64,000 nucleotides of DNA. It comes from Flavobacteriales bacterium (lineage in GTDB: Bacteria > Bacteroidota > Bacteroidia > Flavobacteriales_D > Sanyastnellaceae). The position numbers and the translations under genes are program-made. The notes under the pieces are model-generated. The model was not told where the DNA came from and made no database searches. It worked only from the letters and a program-made list of their open reading frames with translations. The stretch spans positions 1-64,000 of the forward strand of contig JADKIZ010000009.1 of the NCBI GenBank assembly GCA_016722445.1, in the 5' to 3' direction. Below, piece after piece: positions 1-9,887 of the stretch. Positions within the stretch are counted from its first letter, which is position 1. Each line of letters opens with the position of its first letter.

Positions 1-1
1 G

Positions 2-209
2 CCATTTATGATCAATTTCATGGTAAAATGAAACCGACGCTTTGATGGCGCAATTGAAAGCAGATGGCGTTCAATTGGTGGGAGAAATCGGGCATTACGA
101 TTATGGCAACTTTGGATGGATCATGGATCCTGAAGGCAATAAAATAGAATTGTGGGAACCTGTAGAAGGAGTGTTGGAGGCCTATGAAGAATCCACAGCC
201 AATCAATAA
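2..209 (+). CDS. VOC/glyoxalase family protein, C-terminal fragment with a frame break
   Basis: The window opens inside this gene. The C-terminal half shows the VOC pattern: a segment rich in G, Y and D, then GWIMDPEGNKIELWEP, where the glutamate after KI is the usual metal ligand of glyoxalase-like folds. The reading frame changes near base 25. Dropping one A from the A4 run at 25-28 joins FMV to NETDALMAQLKADG in one continuous VOC-like sequence. The stop at 207-209 overlaps the start of the next gene by 26 bases. The substrate is unknown, because family members range from glyoxalase I to resistance proteins. Confidence 0.7.
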
Positions 210-750
210 GATATTCGGAATTATCCTGTTCACGATGTTTTATTTCATCGCGACACTTCGTGCCCAATACGAAGACAATCCTTTGAAAAACCATAGATGG
301 TTCAGTATTTCATCCGGAGTAAACAGCATGGATTATCTTTCTTGGCAGGGAATGGGAACTTATTCCATGCGGGGAGAAAGTGTATTGACACAATTCCGAC
401 TTGCATATTCTCAGGAATTGGTGAAAGCAGATGGTGATTCTTGCACCGAGCGCCACAATCGACTTGCAGAAGCAGGAGTGATGTGGGGCGACGGATGGTC
501 GGGAAATAAATTCTATGTAACAGGCTCAGCAGGATTTGGGCTGAATGTTCGCATGTTTTGTCGACACAATTTATACGAGAACAAATACCTCACTGTGGTC
601 ACATTGGGGATTCCCTTTCAGACAGAAATTGGCGTGATGTTGACGAATCGATTTGGCATCAATCTCATCGGGACGGCTAATTGGAATTTCCGGGCCCCCT
701 ATTTTGGAGGGTCAATTGGCGCTTTCTGGAGATTGAAAAAAAAGAAATGA
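184..750 (+). CDS. Outer-membrane-like hypothetical protein with signal peptide
   Basis: This is a 188-residue protein with an N-terminal hydrophobic stretch (about residues 9-27) ending ATLRAQ, a normal Bacteroidota Sec signal peptide. The mature part has alternating polar and aromatic segments such as FYVTGSAGFGLNVRMF and GGSIGAFWRLKKK, resembling a small outer-membrane beta-barrel. I do not recognise a named family. It sits directly upstream of rsmE (one-base gap) and overlaps the VOC gene, so the three probably share a transcript. Confidence 0.6.
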   Translation: MKNPQPINKIFGIILFTMFYFIATLRAQYEDNPLKNHRWFSISSGVNSMDYLSWQGMGTYSMRGESVLTQFRLAYSQELVKADGDSCTERHNRLAEAGVMWGDGWSGNKFYVTGSAGFGLNVRMFCRHNLYENKYLTVVTLGIPFQTEIGVMLTNRFGINLIGTANWNFRAPYFGGSIGAFWRLKKKK

Positions 751-751
751 C

Positions 752-1450
752 ATGAATTTATTCTATCATCCGGAGGTACATATCGGCACCAGTATCGAAT
801 TCGATTCCAGCGAATCCATGCATATCAGCAAGGTATTGCGCAAGCAAAGCGGCGATGTGTTGGACATTACCGATGGCTGTGGACATCATGCCAAAGCGAC
901 AATTTTGGTGGGTAAAAAAAGTGTGTCGGCGATGATCGATTCCTGTGCATCCATCGCAAAAAGATCAGAATATCTGGAGTTGTGTATTGCGCCAACCAAA
1001 AACAATGAGCGCACAGAGTGGTTTGTAGAAAAGGCGGTAGAAATCGGCATTGAAAAAATCACACTGATTCACTGCAAACATTCCGAGCGACCGCATCTGA
1101 AAACAGAGAGGCTTCGTAAAGTGGCCATTTCTGCTATGAAACAAAGTCTGAAATTCCACCTGCCGGAGATCAGTGAAATCATACCATTTGCAGATTGGAT
1201 CAAAGGCGAATTGCCAGAGTCAAGATACATTGCACATTGTCAGCAATCCGAAAAATCTTTGTTGCGTGATGCACTTGCAGGTCATAAAAAAGTTTGCATA
1301 GCCATTGGACCGGAAGGCGATTTCAGCACGGAAGAAATTCAACTTGCATTGCAACACCAATTCATTCCTGTAAGTTTAGGACATTCGCGTTTACGCACAG
1401 AAACTGCAGCATTGGCGGCAGTTCATACTTTTGAACTCATACATCAGTAA
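752..1450 (+). CDS. rsmE: 16S rRNA (uracil-1498-N3)-methyltransferase RsmE
   Basis: RsmE is the SPOUT-class enzyme that methylates N3 of U1498 in 16S rRNA, using S-adenosylmethionine. The 232 residues match the usual family length. The N-terminal PUA-like part contains HISKVLRKQSGD. The C-terminal knotted SAM site has IGPEGDFSTEE (about residues 187-197) and LGHSRLRTETAA, both hallmark motifs. APTKNNERTEWFVEKAVEIG is also typical. The ATG lies one base after the upstream stop, so translation is probably coupled. Confidence 0.95.
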   Translation: MNLFYHPEVHIGTSIEFDSSESMHISKVLRKQSGDVLDITDGCGHHAKATILVGKKSVSAMIDSCASIAKRSEYLELCIAPTKNNERTEWFVEKAVEIGIEKITLIHCKHSERPHLKTERLRKVAISAMKQSLKFHLPEISEIIPFADWIKGELPESRYIAHCQQSEKSLLRDALAGHKKVCIAIGPEGDFSTEEIQLALQHQFIPVSLGHSRLRTETAALAAVHTFELIHQ

Positions 1451-1460
1451 AGAGATTGAT

Positions 1461-1827
1461 ATGTTTAAACTCATCCGACTCATCTTCAAAATAGCATTTG
1501 CGATTTTTATTGCATTGCTTGTTTTAGCTTTCTTCACCAATCCGGATATGGAAGAATTCAAGAAGGAAGCACGAGAACAATTGAACAGCAAAGTGAACGA
1601 GCAGACCAACAATCCAGCGCTTAGCTACATCGCTGAGATGGGTTTGGAATTTACAGATCAGATCTTGGAAAAAATGACCACCCGAAAAAACTACTATATC
1701 TGTTCCGTTTACTCCATTTCGCTTCCGGATGGCGATTATAAGTTTTTAGGTGCATTTCACACATTTGTTCCACTACAGGAAAAAAATCCGCTGGACATTT
1801 TAGGCCAGGGAAAAAGAACAGCCATGA
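1461..1827 (+). CDS. DUF4359-like small membrane-anchored protein
   Basis: This short protein has an N-terminal transmembrane or signal segment (IAFAIFIALLVLAFF), an acidic/basic helical stretch, and a C-terminal YSISLPDGDYKFLGAFHTFVPL that resembles DUF4359 proteins. As sequenced the frame runs without a stop into the hexosaminidase behind it. Removing one A from the A5 run at 1811-1815 gives a TGA at 1825-1827, overlapping the next ATG by four bases, which is the expected arrangement. I therefore treat the fusion as an artefact. The function is unknown. Confidence 0.55.
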
Positions 1828-4123
1828 TAAAAAGTAGGGTCTTATTTTTAGTGATGGCGCTTATGCTGTCACATGCATTGCATTCACAGGCTTATCAAAT
1901 CATTCCTGAACCCGCGGACATGACTATAGGACATGGACTTTTTGAGTTCAATGAGAAGACTGTTTTTATCACAGACGACAATTGTAAAAAAGAAGCTCAG
2001 TTTTTCGTGGATTGGTTCAACCATGCCACTGGACTTCAAGTTAAACTTCTTGGGGAAGATCAAAGACCAACAGAAAATTTTGTGCTATTCCGTGCATCAC
2101 GCGAGTTCGATTCACAACAGAAATTATTGATGCCAAAAATGCCGGGTGATCTGAACAAAGTCCCTCCCTTGGACAATCATGAAGATTACACCATGCAAGT
2201 AGATGCGCGTGGAATCATCATTTCTTCGCCTTACAACACCGGTGTTTTTTACGCATGTCAGACCTTGCGACAAATGTTGCCAGCATCGGCAGAAAAAGGC
2301 TTGTTGCGATTGCCGATACAACTGACAGCGGTAACCATCAGAGACAAACCTGCATTTAAACATCGGGGGATGCTCCTCGATTGTTGCAGGCATTTTATGA
2401 CTGCAGAATTTGTCAAACGGTACATTGATTTACTTGCCTTGTACAAAATGAATGTGCTCCATTGGCACCTCACAGAAGATCAAGGTTGGCGGATTCAGAT
2501 TGATGCTTATCCAGAACTCACCAAGGTTGGAGCATGGCGCAAAGAAGCAGATGGATCGACCTATGGCGGATTTTATACCAAAGCAGAAATCCGCGACATT
2601 GTAGCATATGCGACCTCCAGAAACGTCACCATCATTCCGGAGATAGAATTGCCCGGACATAGTGTGGCAGCTATTGCGGCATATCCATGGCTCAGTTGTA
2701 CCCAACAAAAGATAGAAGTAGAAAACGAATGGGGTGTATTCAAGGACATCTATTGCGCGGGCAATGACAGCACATTCATTTTTCTTGAAACTGTTTTAAG
2801 CGAAGTCTGCGAATTATTCCCATCAAAATACATTCACATTGGAGGAGATGAAGCGCCAAAGTTCCGTTGGGAACAATGTGCGAAATGTCAGAAGCGCATT
2901 CATGATCATGCTCTGAAGAATGAAGCAGAACTACAAACTTGGTTCATAGAACGCATAGCATCATTTCTCAAAACCAAAGAGAAAGAAATCATTGGTTGGG
3001 ATGAAATACTCGAAGGAGGAATTCCAGCCGGAGCCGCGATACAAAGTTGGCGAGGAATGGAAGGTGGAGAAAAAGCGGCTAAAGCAGAGCACGATGTAGT
3101 GATGTCACCGACCAGTCATTGCTACTTCGACTACGGACTAGAATCCACTGACCTCCGTGAGGTATATACCTTCGATCCAATTCCAGATGGACTGAACAAT
3201 CTTGAGAGACAGCGTATCCTCGGCGCAGAATGCAATATGTGGTCGGAACATGCGCCACAGCAATTGGTGGACAGCAAAATGTTTCCGAGAATTCTTGCGA
3301 TGAGTGAAGTTTTGTGGAAGTACCCAGAGCAAAGAAATTACGATGCCTTTTTTGCACGTGTTCTGACACATTATGAGAGGCTCGATCATCTAGGTGTTAC
3401 CGCAGGATTTCCTTCTGTGCCGGCTCGTGTGACAACCGAAATGAAATTGAATGGCGAAATGACCATCGTACCACAATCTTCATTTCATGGCGTTCAACTC
3501 ACTATCGAAGGATACGGTAAGGACGGACAGGTCAAAAAATTTGGAGCAGACCAAGTGATACTACGAGAGATTCCATGCGGTTTGAATTCAAAGCAACCTT
3601 TAGAAACAAACCTTATGACAAACCAATTACGCGCATAGTCGATCCACATTTTGGTGCGATGAAAAAAATCACTCTAGGTTATGAGCCATCACCCTATTAC
3701 ACTGGAGGTGGACAGCAGGCCTTGGCTGATGGCAATCTTGGTACAGTCGATTTTCGTGACGGGTACTGGCAAGCTGTTCAAGGAAAAGACATGGAGGTCA
3801 TGATTGATCTGGGAGAAACGAAAGACATCACCCAGGTGACGAGTCATTTTTACCATTATGCGAATGCCTGGATATTCCGCCCATCGCATGTTGTTTTTTA
3901 TAGCAGTCAGGATGGATTGAAATGGAGTGAACTGAAAGACATCGCTTCGACGACTCCAGAAAACACTGCAGGAGAGAGTATCATACCGTTTTCATGTTCA
4001 CCACAAAAAACCAAAGGGCGATACGTTAAAATGGTCGCATACAACAATGGTAAATGCCCCGACTGGCATGATGCGCCGGGCGAGCCTTCGTGGTTGTTTT
4101 GTGATGAGCTGATCGTGAAATAG
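1824..4123 (+). CDS. GH20 beta-N-acetylhexosaminidase with C-terminal discoidin-like domain (frame break near 3567)
   Basis: Family 20 glycoside hydrolases remove terminal N-acetylglucosamine or galactosamine by substrate-assisted catalysis. The ATG at 1824 begins a signal peptide ending LHSQA. An N-terminal GH20b-like domain follows, then the TIM barrel with HRGMLLDCCRHF, LHWHLTEDQGWRIQI, IPEIELPGHS and YIHIGGDEAP. The last carries the catalytic Asp-Glu pair, at about residue 342. The C-terminal part, in another frame after about 3567, ends with an F5/8-type carbohydrate-binding-like segment (MIDLGETKDI ... KGRYVKMVAYNNGKCP). One missing base near 3567 joins LRE to DSMRFEFKATF. The enzyme is probably periplasmic or surface exposed. 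Confidence 0.88.
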
Positions 4124-4124
4124 A

Positions 4125-4475
4125 TCAGAGGTGCATGAATTCCTTTTTGGCGAGCAATTGCTCTTTGGATTCGCGGTGATCGGGATCATCGACGCAACAA
4201 TCTACCGGACAAACCGCCGCACACTGAGGTTCATCGTGAAAACCGACACATTCGGTGCATTTGTCGGGAACGATGTAGTAAACATCCATACTAACCGGCT
4301 CCTGATTGGCATCGGCATCGACTTCACCTGTTTGATTCAATGGTGTAAAGATTCCCTTCAACCCCGTTCCGTCAACATATTTCCACTCCGCTCCACCTTC
4401 GTAGATCGCGTGGTTCGGGCATTCCGGTTCGCATGCTCCGCAGTTAATACACTCATCTGTGATGATAATGGCCAT
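4125..4475 (-). CDS. 2[4Fe-4S] ferredoxin
   Basis: This is a 116-residue low-potential electron carrier. The first cluster motif is CINCGACEPECP. The second half carries CTEC, then C and CPVDCC, so two cubane clusters can be built, although the spacing of the second is longer, as in Alvin/YfhL-type ferredoxins. About 40 acidic residues separate the two halves. It converges on the hexosaminidase (one base apart) and diverges from the acyl-CoA reductase, and each of the two divergent genes has a TAnnTTTG element in the 46-bp gap. Confidence 0.9.
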   Translation of the reverse strand: MAIIITDECINCGACEPECPNHAIYEGGAEWKYVDGTGLKGIFTPLNQTGEVDADANQEPVSMDVYYIVPDKCTECVGFHDEPQCAAVCPVDCCVDDPDHRESKEQLLAKKEFMHL

Positions 4476-4491
4476 TGTCTGAACTCCTATC

Positions 4492-4512
4492 TAATTTTGC
4501 TGTGCAAAAGTA
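4492..4512. promoter_or_regulatory. Divergent -7 promoter elements for ferredoxin and acyl-CoA reductase
   Basis: TAATTTTG at 4492-4499 on the plus strand and TACTTTTG at 4512-4505 on the minus strand both match the Bacteroidota -7 consensus TAnnTTTG. They face the two divergent start codons at 4522 and 4475. I could not find a good TTTG -33 box at the normal spacing for either, so the assignment rests on the -7 element and position alone. Confidence 0.45.
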
Positions 4513-4521
4513 AATCAGAGT

Positions 4522-5580
4522 ATGAAAGTTTCTTACCATCAGAAATCAGGGGCGTTTGTGATACTTGGCACAGTGATGACTTCACTCGGCCGTAACGAAG
4601 CTTGGCCTGGCTATTCATCTGGGCTTTCAGAGTCTGAATACGAGGAATTACAGCACATTGTGGAGATCAACCACCATTACAATGGATGGTTTACAGCGGA
4701 TTTTATTCGCAAGGCAATGCTTGAATGGGGAGTGCTTTTACAGGCAGATTCCCTGAAGAAATGGCTTTCAGATTATCAGATTCCGGAATATTCCGAGAAC
4801 CCAAAAAATGTGGGAGTGATCTGTGCCGGGAATATTCCCATGGTCGGATTTCATGATATTTTGAGTGTAATCATGAGTGGACACATTGCACTCATCAAAT
4901 TATCATCTGACGACAACAAACTGATTCCTGCGCTGCTTCATGCATTGGTAACCATCGAGCCACAGATGGCAGAAACATTTTCATTTGTAGAGCAAAGGTT
5001 GAGCGGACATCAAGCTGCAATAGCCACGGGAAGCACCAATACATCGCGGTATTTCAGGTATTATTTTGGGCATATGCCGCATATCATCCGCAAAGGAAGA
5101 ACCAGTGTCGCCATCCTGGACGGAACAGAAACGACAGAGGAATTGTTGGCACTTGGGCACGACATCTTCGACTATTTCGGTTTAGGATGCCGGAATATTT
5201 CCAAAATTTATCTACCTAAGGGATACGAACTCGATATATTCTTCAAAGCGATTTACGATTTTCATCCGATTGTCAACCATAACAAATACGCCAATAACTA
5301 TGATTACAACAAAGCGGTATGGCTACTCAATCAGGAAAATCTCCTTGACAATGGTTTTATTCTGTTAAAAGAAGAAAGCTCCCTCGCCTCGCCCACAGCA
5401 AGTCTATACTTCGAGTACTATGAGGATGAAAAAGTTCTTCGAGATCAATTGGCAAGTCAATCGGAATCCATTCAGTGTATTGTGGGAAAAAAGGACATTC
5501 CATTTGGCACGTCCCAGTCTCCATCATTGTCGGAATATGCTGATGGCGTGGATACCATGGCGTTTTTAACCCAACTGTAA
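4522..5580 (+). CDS. Acyl-CoA reductase, LuxC-like
   Basis: LuxC-type reductases convert fatty acyl-CoA or acyl-enzyme to aldehyde with NADPH. The 352-residue protein shows VGVICAGNIPMVGFHD (nucleotide-binding part), ATGSTNTSRYF, and FGLGCRNISKIYLP, in which Cys223 is the expected nucleophile. Aldehyde-dehydrogenase-like folding is implied. The product's role in Bacteroidota is not established, and the divergent ferredoxin neighbour suggests redox coupling only as an inference. Confidence 0.82.
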   Translation: MKVSYHQKSGAFVILGTVMTSLGRNEAWPGYSSGLSESEYEELQHIVEINHHYNGWFTADFIRKAMLEWGVLLQADSLKKWLSDYQIPEYSENPKNVGVICAGNIPMVGFHDILSVIMSGHIALIKLSSDDNKLIPALLHALVTIEPQMAETFSFVEQRLSGHQAAIATGSTNTSRYFRYYFGHMPHIIRKGRTSVAILDGTETTEELLALGHDIFDYFGLGCRNISKIYLPKGYELDIFFKAIYDFHPIVNHNKYANNYDYNKAVWLLNQENLLDNGFILLKEESSLASPTASLYFEYYEDEKVLRDQLASQSESIQCIVGKKDIPFGTSQSPSLSEYADGVDTMAFLTQL

Positions 5581-5694
5581 GGCCTCATTAACAGGCTTCA
5601 CCGGCAACAATTCCACAAAATTTACAACCAATGGTGTAATAGTCCATGGTGAATTGAGCTGGTGAGAATACATTTGCGTTCCTGCAAATTTTCT

Positions 5695-6859
5695 ATGAAA
5701 TACTATTACATCGGACTTCTATCTATCGTTTTGTTTCTGTCGGCTTGTTCTTCAGAAGTTGAATTGAATGCGCCATATAAAAGCACGACCATCGTATTTG
5801 GATTGCTCAATCCGGATGTCAACAACGATGGTCAGACGACTATTCTGGACACACAATGGGTCAAAATCAACAAGACATTTCTTGGAGATGGCGACAACAC
5901 TTCCTACGCAGCAATTCGCGACAGTTCAGAATATGATGAAGAAGACATTGAGATCATGGTGGTGCAACAGATGGATGAGGACGATGTCGTGCATGAGTAT
6001 CAGCTTCATTCCGTGGAAGTGAGCAACAAGAGCATTGAAGGAATTTTTTACGGTCCAGCACAGACAGTTTACTACTTCATTCCTGACAATGGAATGAGTC
6101 AGGATTATGATTATCAGATTTACGTCAAATTCACGGATGGGCATGAAGTCACCGGAAGAACCAATCTGATCGACAATGAATTTCAGTGGTTGGTGCCACA
6201 AACCGGATTTCCTTTGGTACTGGCCAATATTGCCGGATCCAATTCAGTGAGTTATGTTGATCCGGTTTCATATAAATGGTATTCACCGGAAAATGCAGCA
6301 TTCTATAGCGGAACATTGCGCCTTTATTACACCGAAGAAGTTTATGCCAGCAGTGACTGGACAGTGCCGCCTATCAGCTCAACTGACAAATGGATTGATT
6401 ATGAAGTCGGCGATATTGAGCAAGGAGAAACACAAGCAGGTCAAATCATGACCCTTGGTTTTTACGGAGGATCATTTTTCGATTACTTGGGCAATACCTT
6501 GGAAAAAAGCCCGAACATCCGCAGAATCATTGGGCATTATGATAATTCGATCAGCAAAACAATTTGTTTTGAAGCCATCATGACAGTTGCTAATGAGGAG
6601 TTGGCCACTTATGTAGAAGTGAACACTCCATCAGGAAGTATTATTGCAGGAAAGACCTGTTTACACCAACATCAACAACGGACTTGGATTGTTTGCATCT
6701 CGTGCTATCAGCAGAGTAAAAAACCTCCCACTCATCGCTGTGGACGGTCAATTGGGAATACCGAATGAAGGAAACCTTTATGCACTCGTTGTTGCCGCCA
6801 ATACTTCTGGTCTCAACTTTTGCGATCCGAATGGCACATCAGATTTTCCCTGCGATTGA
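5695..6859 (+). CDS. Uncharacterised DUF4249-like lipoprotein (frame break near 6646)
   Basis: The start at 5695 is chosen because it gives a compact lipoprotein signal (MKYYYIGLLSIVLFLSAC, lipobox LSAC). The body is rich in beta-strand-type sequence and Asp/Tyr. The frame breaks near 6646: omitting one G gives SGSIIQERPVYTNINNGLGLFASR, a C-terminal signature common in Bacteroidota DUF4249-type lipoproteins, followed by LPLIAVDGQLG. The protein is probably anchored to the outer membrane. The partner and substrate are unknown, and the family assignment is from pattern recall only. Confidence 0.6.
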
Positions 6860-7107
6860 TCTGTCTTTCTGAAGCGAACAAAGATTGAACATCATTTTAT
6901 TCTTTGAATCACTATGGACCATAATCCCATAGATCAGAACAAACTTTTTCTATGCGCCCTAAAGTCGCAGGCCATGAGTCTTTGAATTGTGGCGCATAAG
7001 TGCATTCAAGCACACAACATAACAGTTGAATACGCAAACATGCAGACGTCACTACTCCAGGAATTCTCTTTCGAAAATTCCCATCCAGCAGCAATTCGTG
7101 TATTCTA
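6860..7107. other. Intergenic region without a recognised gene
   Basis: These 248 bases lie between two convergent genes. A 60-codon open frame on the minus strand has no start context and no recognisable similarity. I see no strong hairpin or repeat. Confidence 0.4.
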
Positions 7108-8165
7108 TTATCTCAACAATTGAAGTGAAGTGAACACCTCACCCTCACGCACCACGATTTGATAGATACCCGTATTTAAGTTCGAGATATCCAATGTTTC
7201 ACCATTGTAAGATGTTACCTGTTTAACAAGTTTGCCAGTGGCATCATAAAAACTCAAAGAAGCCTGTTGGTTCAACCCATTAATTCTACAAACATCAGAA
7301 GTAGGATTAGGAAAAATATTCAAGCGTTGATTCGCAGTTTCGCGAATTAAACTTGGATCATTGTAAATATCCGCAGTTTGAACTTGAGTAACGAAACCAC
7401 CATTGCTTACGACCTTGAGGATGGGCACATTATAGGCGGTACTGATCCATTCGTAGGTAATGCTTTCCGGTCTTGGAAATGAAAAACCAATACCCCCGCC
7501 AAATAATTCAGTGTAAACACTATCGGTAGCATTCACAACGGATCTCACGCGAACAACATCGAAGGTCAGATCCCAAATATTGATTGTTCCCCAGCCATCA
7601 CAAACATAATCACGCTGTTGTTGCAGACCATAAAACCCAACAGAAGGAATATCGAATTGCATTTCCGAAGTGCTTGATCCGTTGGTATTGAAAGTAAGCG
7701 GAAGATCGTATATCACATCAGGATCGTTCATGTGAGCGGCGAGTGGCAAACCATTCACAGAAGCACCCATGCCCGTCATGGCATAAACATTACCACTGTT
7801 TTTGAAATACTGATAGGCATCTTCAAAAGTGATGGTGGCAACTGCAGCTTGATCCACACCATAAGCGAAGTCAGAATTGTGATCAGGATCGAACGGATTG
7901 TTGAACATAAACTGATAAGCGATTGGTGTATCATCGACATCGACACAAGGAATACCTGCGTTGAGGTTTCCAGGTTGCAGAAGATCAAAGCCAACATTCC
8001 AAGTAAGGTTAGCGCCAGTCACTTCGGGATCGAATTCGCCCAGAAAGTTGCATTGCGCGAAATGAGTGTATCACCGGCGTTTGGTAAGTGTGCAGATTGA
8101 ATTGTAATTTGTGCATGAGCAACAATCGAAACAAGTGCGAACAACAAGAAGTAAATTTTTTTCAT
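7108..8165 (-). CDS. Secreted protein with T9SS type A sorting domain (frame break near 8043)
   Basis: The ATG at 8165 gives a signal peptide (MKKIYFLLFALVSIVAHAQ). A one-base loss near 8043 must be restored to read NATFLGEFDPEVTGANLTW continuously. The middle region is an unassigned beta-rich domain. The C-terminal 75 residues are a classical type A sorting domain: LNIFPNPTSDVCRINGL, then FYDATGKLVKQV, LDISNLNTGIYQIVV and a final basic residue. The protein should cross the outer membrane through the T9SS and be released or lipid-anchored. The function of the passenger is unknown. Confidence 0.8.
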
Positions 8166-8373
8166 AAGTAATTTTTCTTAGACAGGTTGAAAATACAGCC
8201 TGTAGTGACGGCAGTTTATGGCTGCAAGTTAATAAAATGTCAGCAAAAGAATTTCACCATATTATTTTAATGTAAAGTGAAAACACATACTTTAGCACCG
8301 TTATCACACCTGAATGGATGAGCTGTCGCATGCTGTGTGAACCTTGAACAAACCCTTCTATATTCTCCGCCTT

Positions 8374-8646
8374 ATGTTTCTTGATAAATACGACTATGTC
8401 ATCCTGGATATAATTCAAGCCTTTAAACGCAACAATAAAAACGAGCTTATCAAGCTGAGTCAGTTGGAGACCGCATTCTGGAGCCGCATCGAACATGATG
8501 ATGCACAAGCAACCCGCAGCGCACAATTGGGCGAGCGCATTGCCAATCTTTACCTTGAAGGTTATATCATGAATAAGAATAACCAAGGTTATAGACTCAC
8601 CAAAAAAGGAAAAGAAGAATTGTCTTTTCAGGAATTGGAAGTCTGA
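8374..8646 (+). CDS. Small winged-helix-like hypothetical protein
   Basis: I chose the ATG at 8374 (MFLDKYDYV); an upstream TTG at 8344 would add ten residues. The 90-residue product is helical, with IKLSQLETAFWSRI, SAQLGERIANLYLEGYI and YRLTKKGKEEL. The last resembles the wing of a small winged-helix DNA-binding fold (marR/padR-like ending). No effector domain is present. Treat the regulator role as a guess. Confidence 0.5.
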   Translation: MFLDKYDYVILDIIQAFKRNNKNELIKLSQLETAFWSRIEHDDAQATRSAQLGERIANLYLEGYIMNKNNQGYRLTKKGKEELSFQELEV

Positions 8647-8701
8647 ACTATTCGGGAAATATTTCTTTCAATTTATTGTTATCCTCCCAAACCTCAGAGG
8701 A

Positions 8702-9232
8702 ATGAAATTCAACCATGCACTTTTATTCGTGGCGATTGCTGCCATGTTATCGTTTACCATAGGAAATCCATTCCCTTCCATCAATGGAGAAACGCTGGAC
8801 AACAAGACACGGTCATTACCTGCAGATTGTCTTGGTAAAAAAACAATCATAGGAATGGCTTATAGTGAGAAAGCACAGGAATCGATGCTTACATGGTATG
8901 AGCCGGCATTCGAAAAATTTGTGGCCAAGGTTGGCATGTTCGATTATCAGTACGATGTGAATCTTTATTTCATTCCGATGTTTATCGGACTCAAACAATC
9001 ATTGTACGAATCGACACTCAAAAAACTTCGTGCTGAAAACAGAAAAGATCTCTATCCCTATGTCATTTTTTACAAAGGCGAACTCGAACCTTATGCTTCG
9101 ACCTTGAACATGAAAGACAAGTCACTTTCCTATCTTTTTGTATTGGATGAAAAAGGAAACATTATTCACAGTGTGACAGGAGAATTTACTGAAAAGAAAA
9201 TGGAAGCCATTGAGGCTGCCTTAGAAAAATAA
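8702..9232 (+). CDS. Thioredoxin-fold periplasmic protein lacking a CxxC
   Basis: The 176-residue protein has a signal peptide (about residues 1-21), then FPSINGETLDNKTRSLPADCLGKKTIIGMAY. That arrangement is like the start of a peroxiredoxin/TlpA fold, with FPxxxGxTLD and a lysine-rich strand. YLFVLDEKGNIIHSVTGEFT fits the C-terminal beta hairpin of that fold. No catalytic CxxC is present; a single Cys lies near residue 42. ATP10-like proteins have a similar plan. The function is unassigned. Confidence 0.5.
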   Translation: MKFNHALLFVAIAAMLSFTIGNPFPSINGETLDNKTRSLPADCLGKKTIIGMAYSEKAQESMLTWYEPAFEKFVAKVGMFDYQYDVNLYFIPMFIGLKQSLYESTLKKLRAENRKDLYPYVIFYKGELEPYASTLNMKDKSLSYLFVLDEKGNIIHSVTGEFTEKKMEAIEAALEK

Positions 9233-9239
9233 AATTACC

Positions 9240-9854
9240 TCAGACCATCAAAGTGTTTGATATCACGATCCAGTTGATAATCGCCCCGAGGCAAAAACCG
9301 GCATACACCTGACCATGTGTATGCGCGTCGAGATAAAGTCTTGAAGACGCTGTGATTCCTGCCATAATCAACGAAAGCGCCGGATAAATCGTATCCAGAT
9401 TTGGATGTATCACATTCAATGCAAGCAAGGTTCCGAATACACCACCCTGAGCCAACATATGCACAGAAATTTTCCAATACATGTTGATGGTCAGACTCAA
9501 TGCGAGAGATAGAATCACAGATAGGAAAAAACTGAAAACCGTATCGGGCAAATACGACACTTTCCAACGGAGCATCGCATAAGAAAGCACATAATAAAAA
9601 ATAACGAGGAGATATGGTCCAAATCTTTCCTTTCTGTTGCGCAATTCAATGCTGCTTAGCATACCATATTTGATCATGATGAGCATGCTCACCGCAGGCG
9701 CGATGATGTTGATTCCCAAAAGCAGAAATACAAAATAGTCTGCTTCTGTTGGTGCGATGTAGTAAGGATCGATGGCCCTCACAGAAAGGTAAATGATCAA
9801 TGGCATCCAGAGTGGATGAAAAATGATCGAAAGAATCTGTGCGAGTCTATACAT
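9240..9854 (-). CDS. PAP2-like integral membrane protein
   Basis: The 204-residue product has about six hydrophobic helices. The C-terminal part reads ISVHMLAQGGVFG and SSRLYLDAHTHGQVYAGFCLG. These parallel the second and third conserved motifs of type 2 phosphatidic-acid phosphatases (SGH and SR-x5-H-x3-D), though the motif SGH is altered to SVH and the final Asp is Gln. It may be a degenerate PAP2 family member rather than an active lipid phosphatase. It converges on the thioredoxin-fold gene. Confidence 0.6.
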   Translation of the reverse strand: MYRLAQILSIIFHPLWMPLIIYLSVRAIDPYYIAPTEADYFVFLLLGINIIAPAVSMLIMIKYGMLSSIELRNRKERFGPYLLVIFYYVLSYAMLRWKVSYLPDTVFSFFLSVILSLALSLTINMYWKISVHMLAQGGVFGTLLALNVIHPNLDTIYPALSLIMAGITASSRLYLDAHTHGQVYAGFCLGAIINWIVISNTLMV

Positions 9855-9887
9855 ACCGGGCGTAAAATAAGTCAGTAACTGTACAGT

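Noticed and set aside
4131..4595. A plus-strand frame over the ferredoxin gene
   Set aside because: Antisense to a ferredoxin with intact Cys motifs, and it runs into the acyl-CoA reductase start.
6912..7094. Possible small minus-strand gene in the gap after the lipoprotein gene
   Set aside because: No recognisable motif, no start signal, and composition close to random.
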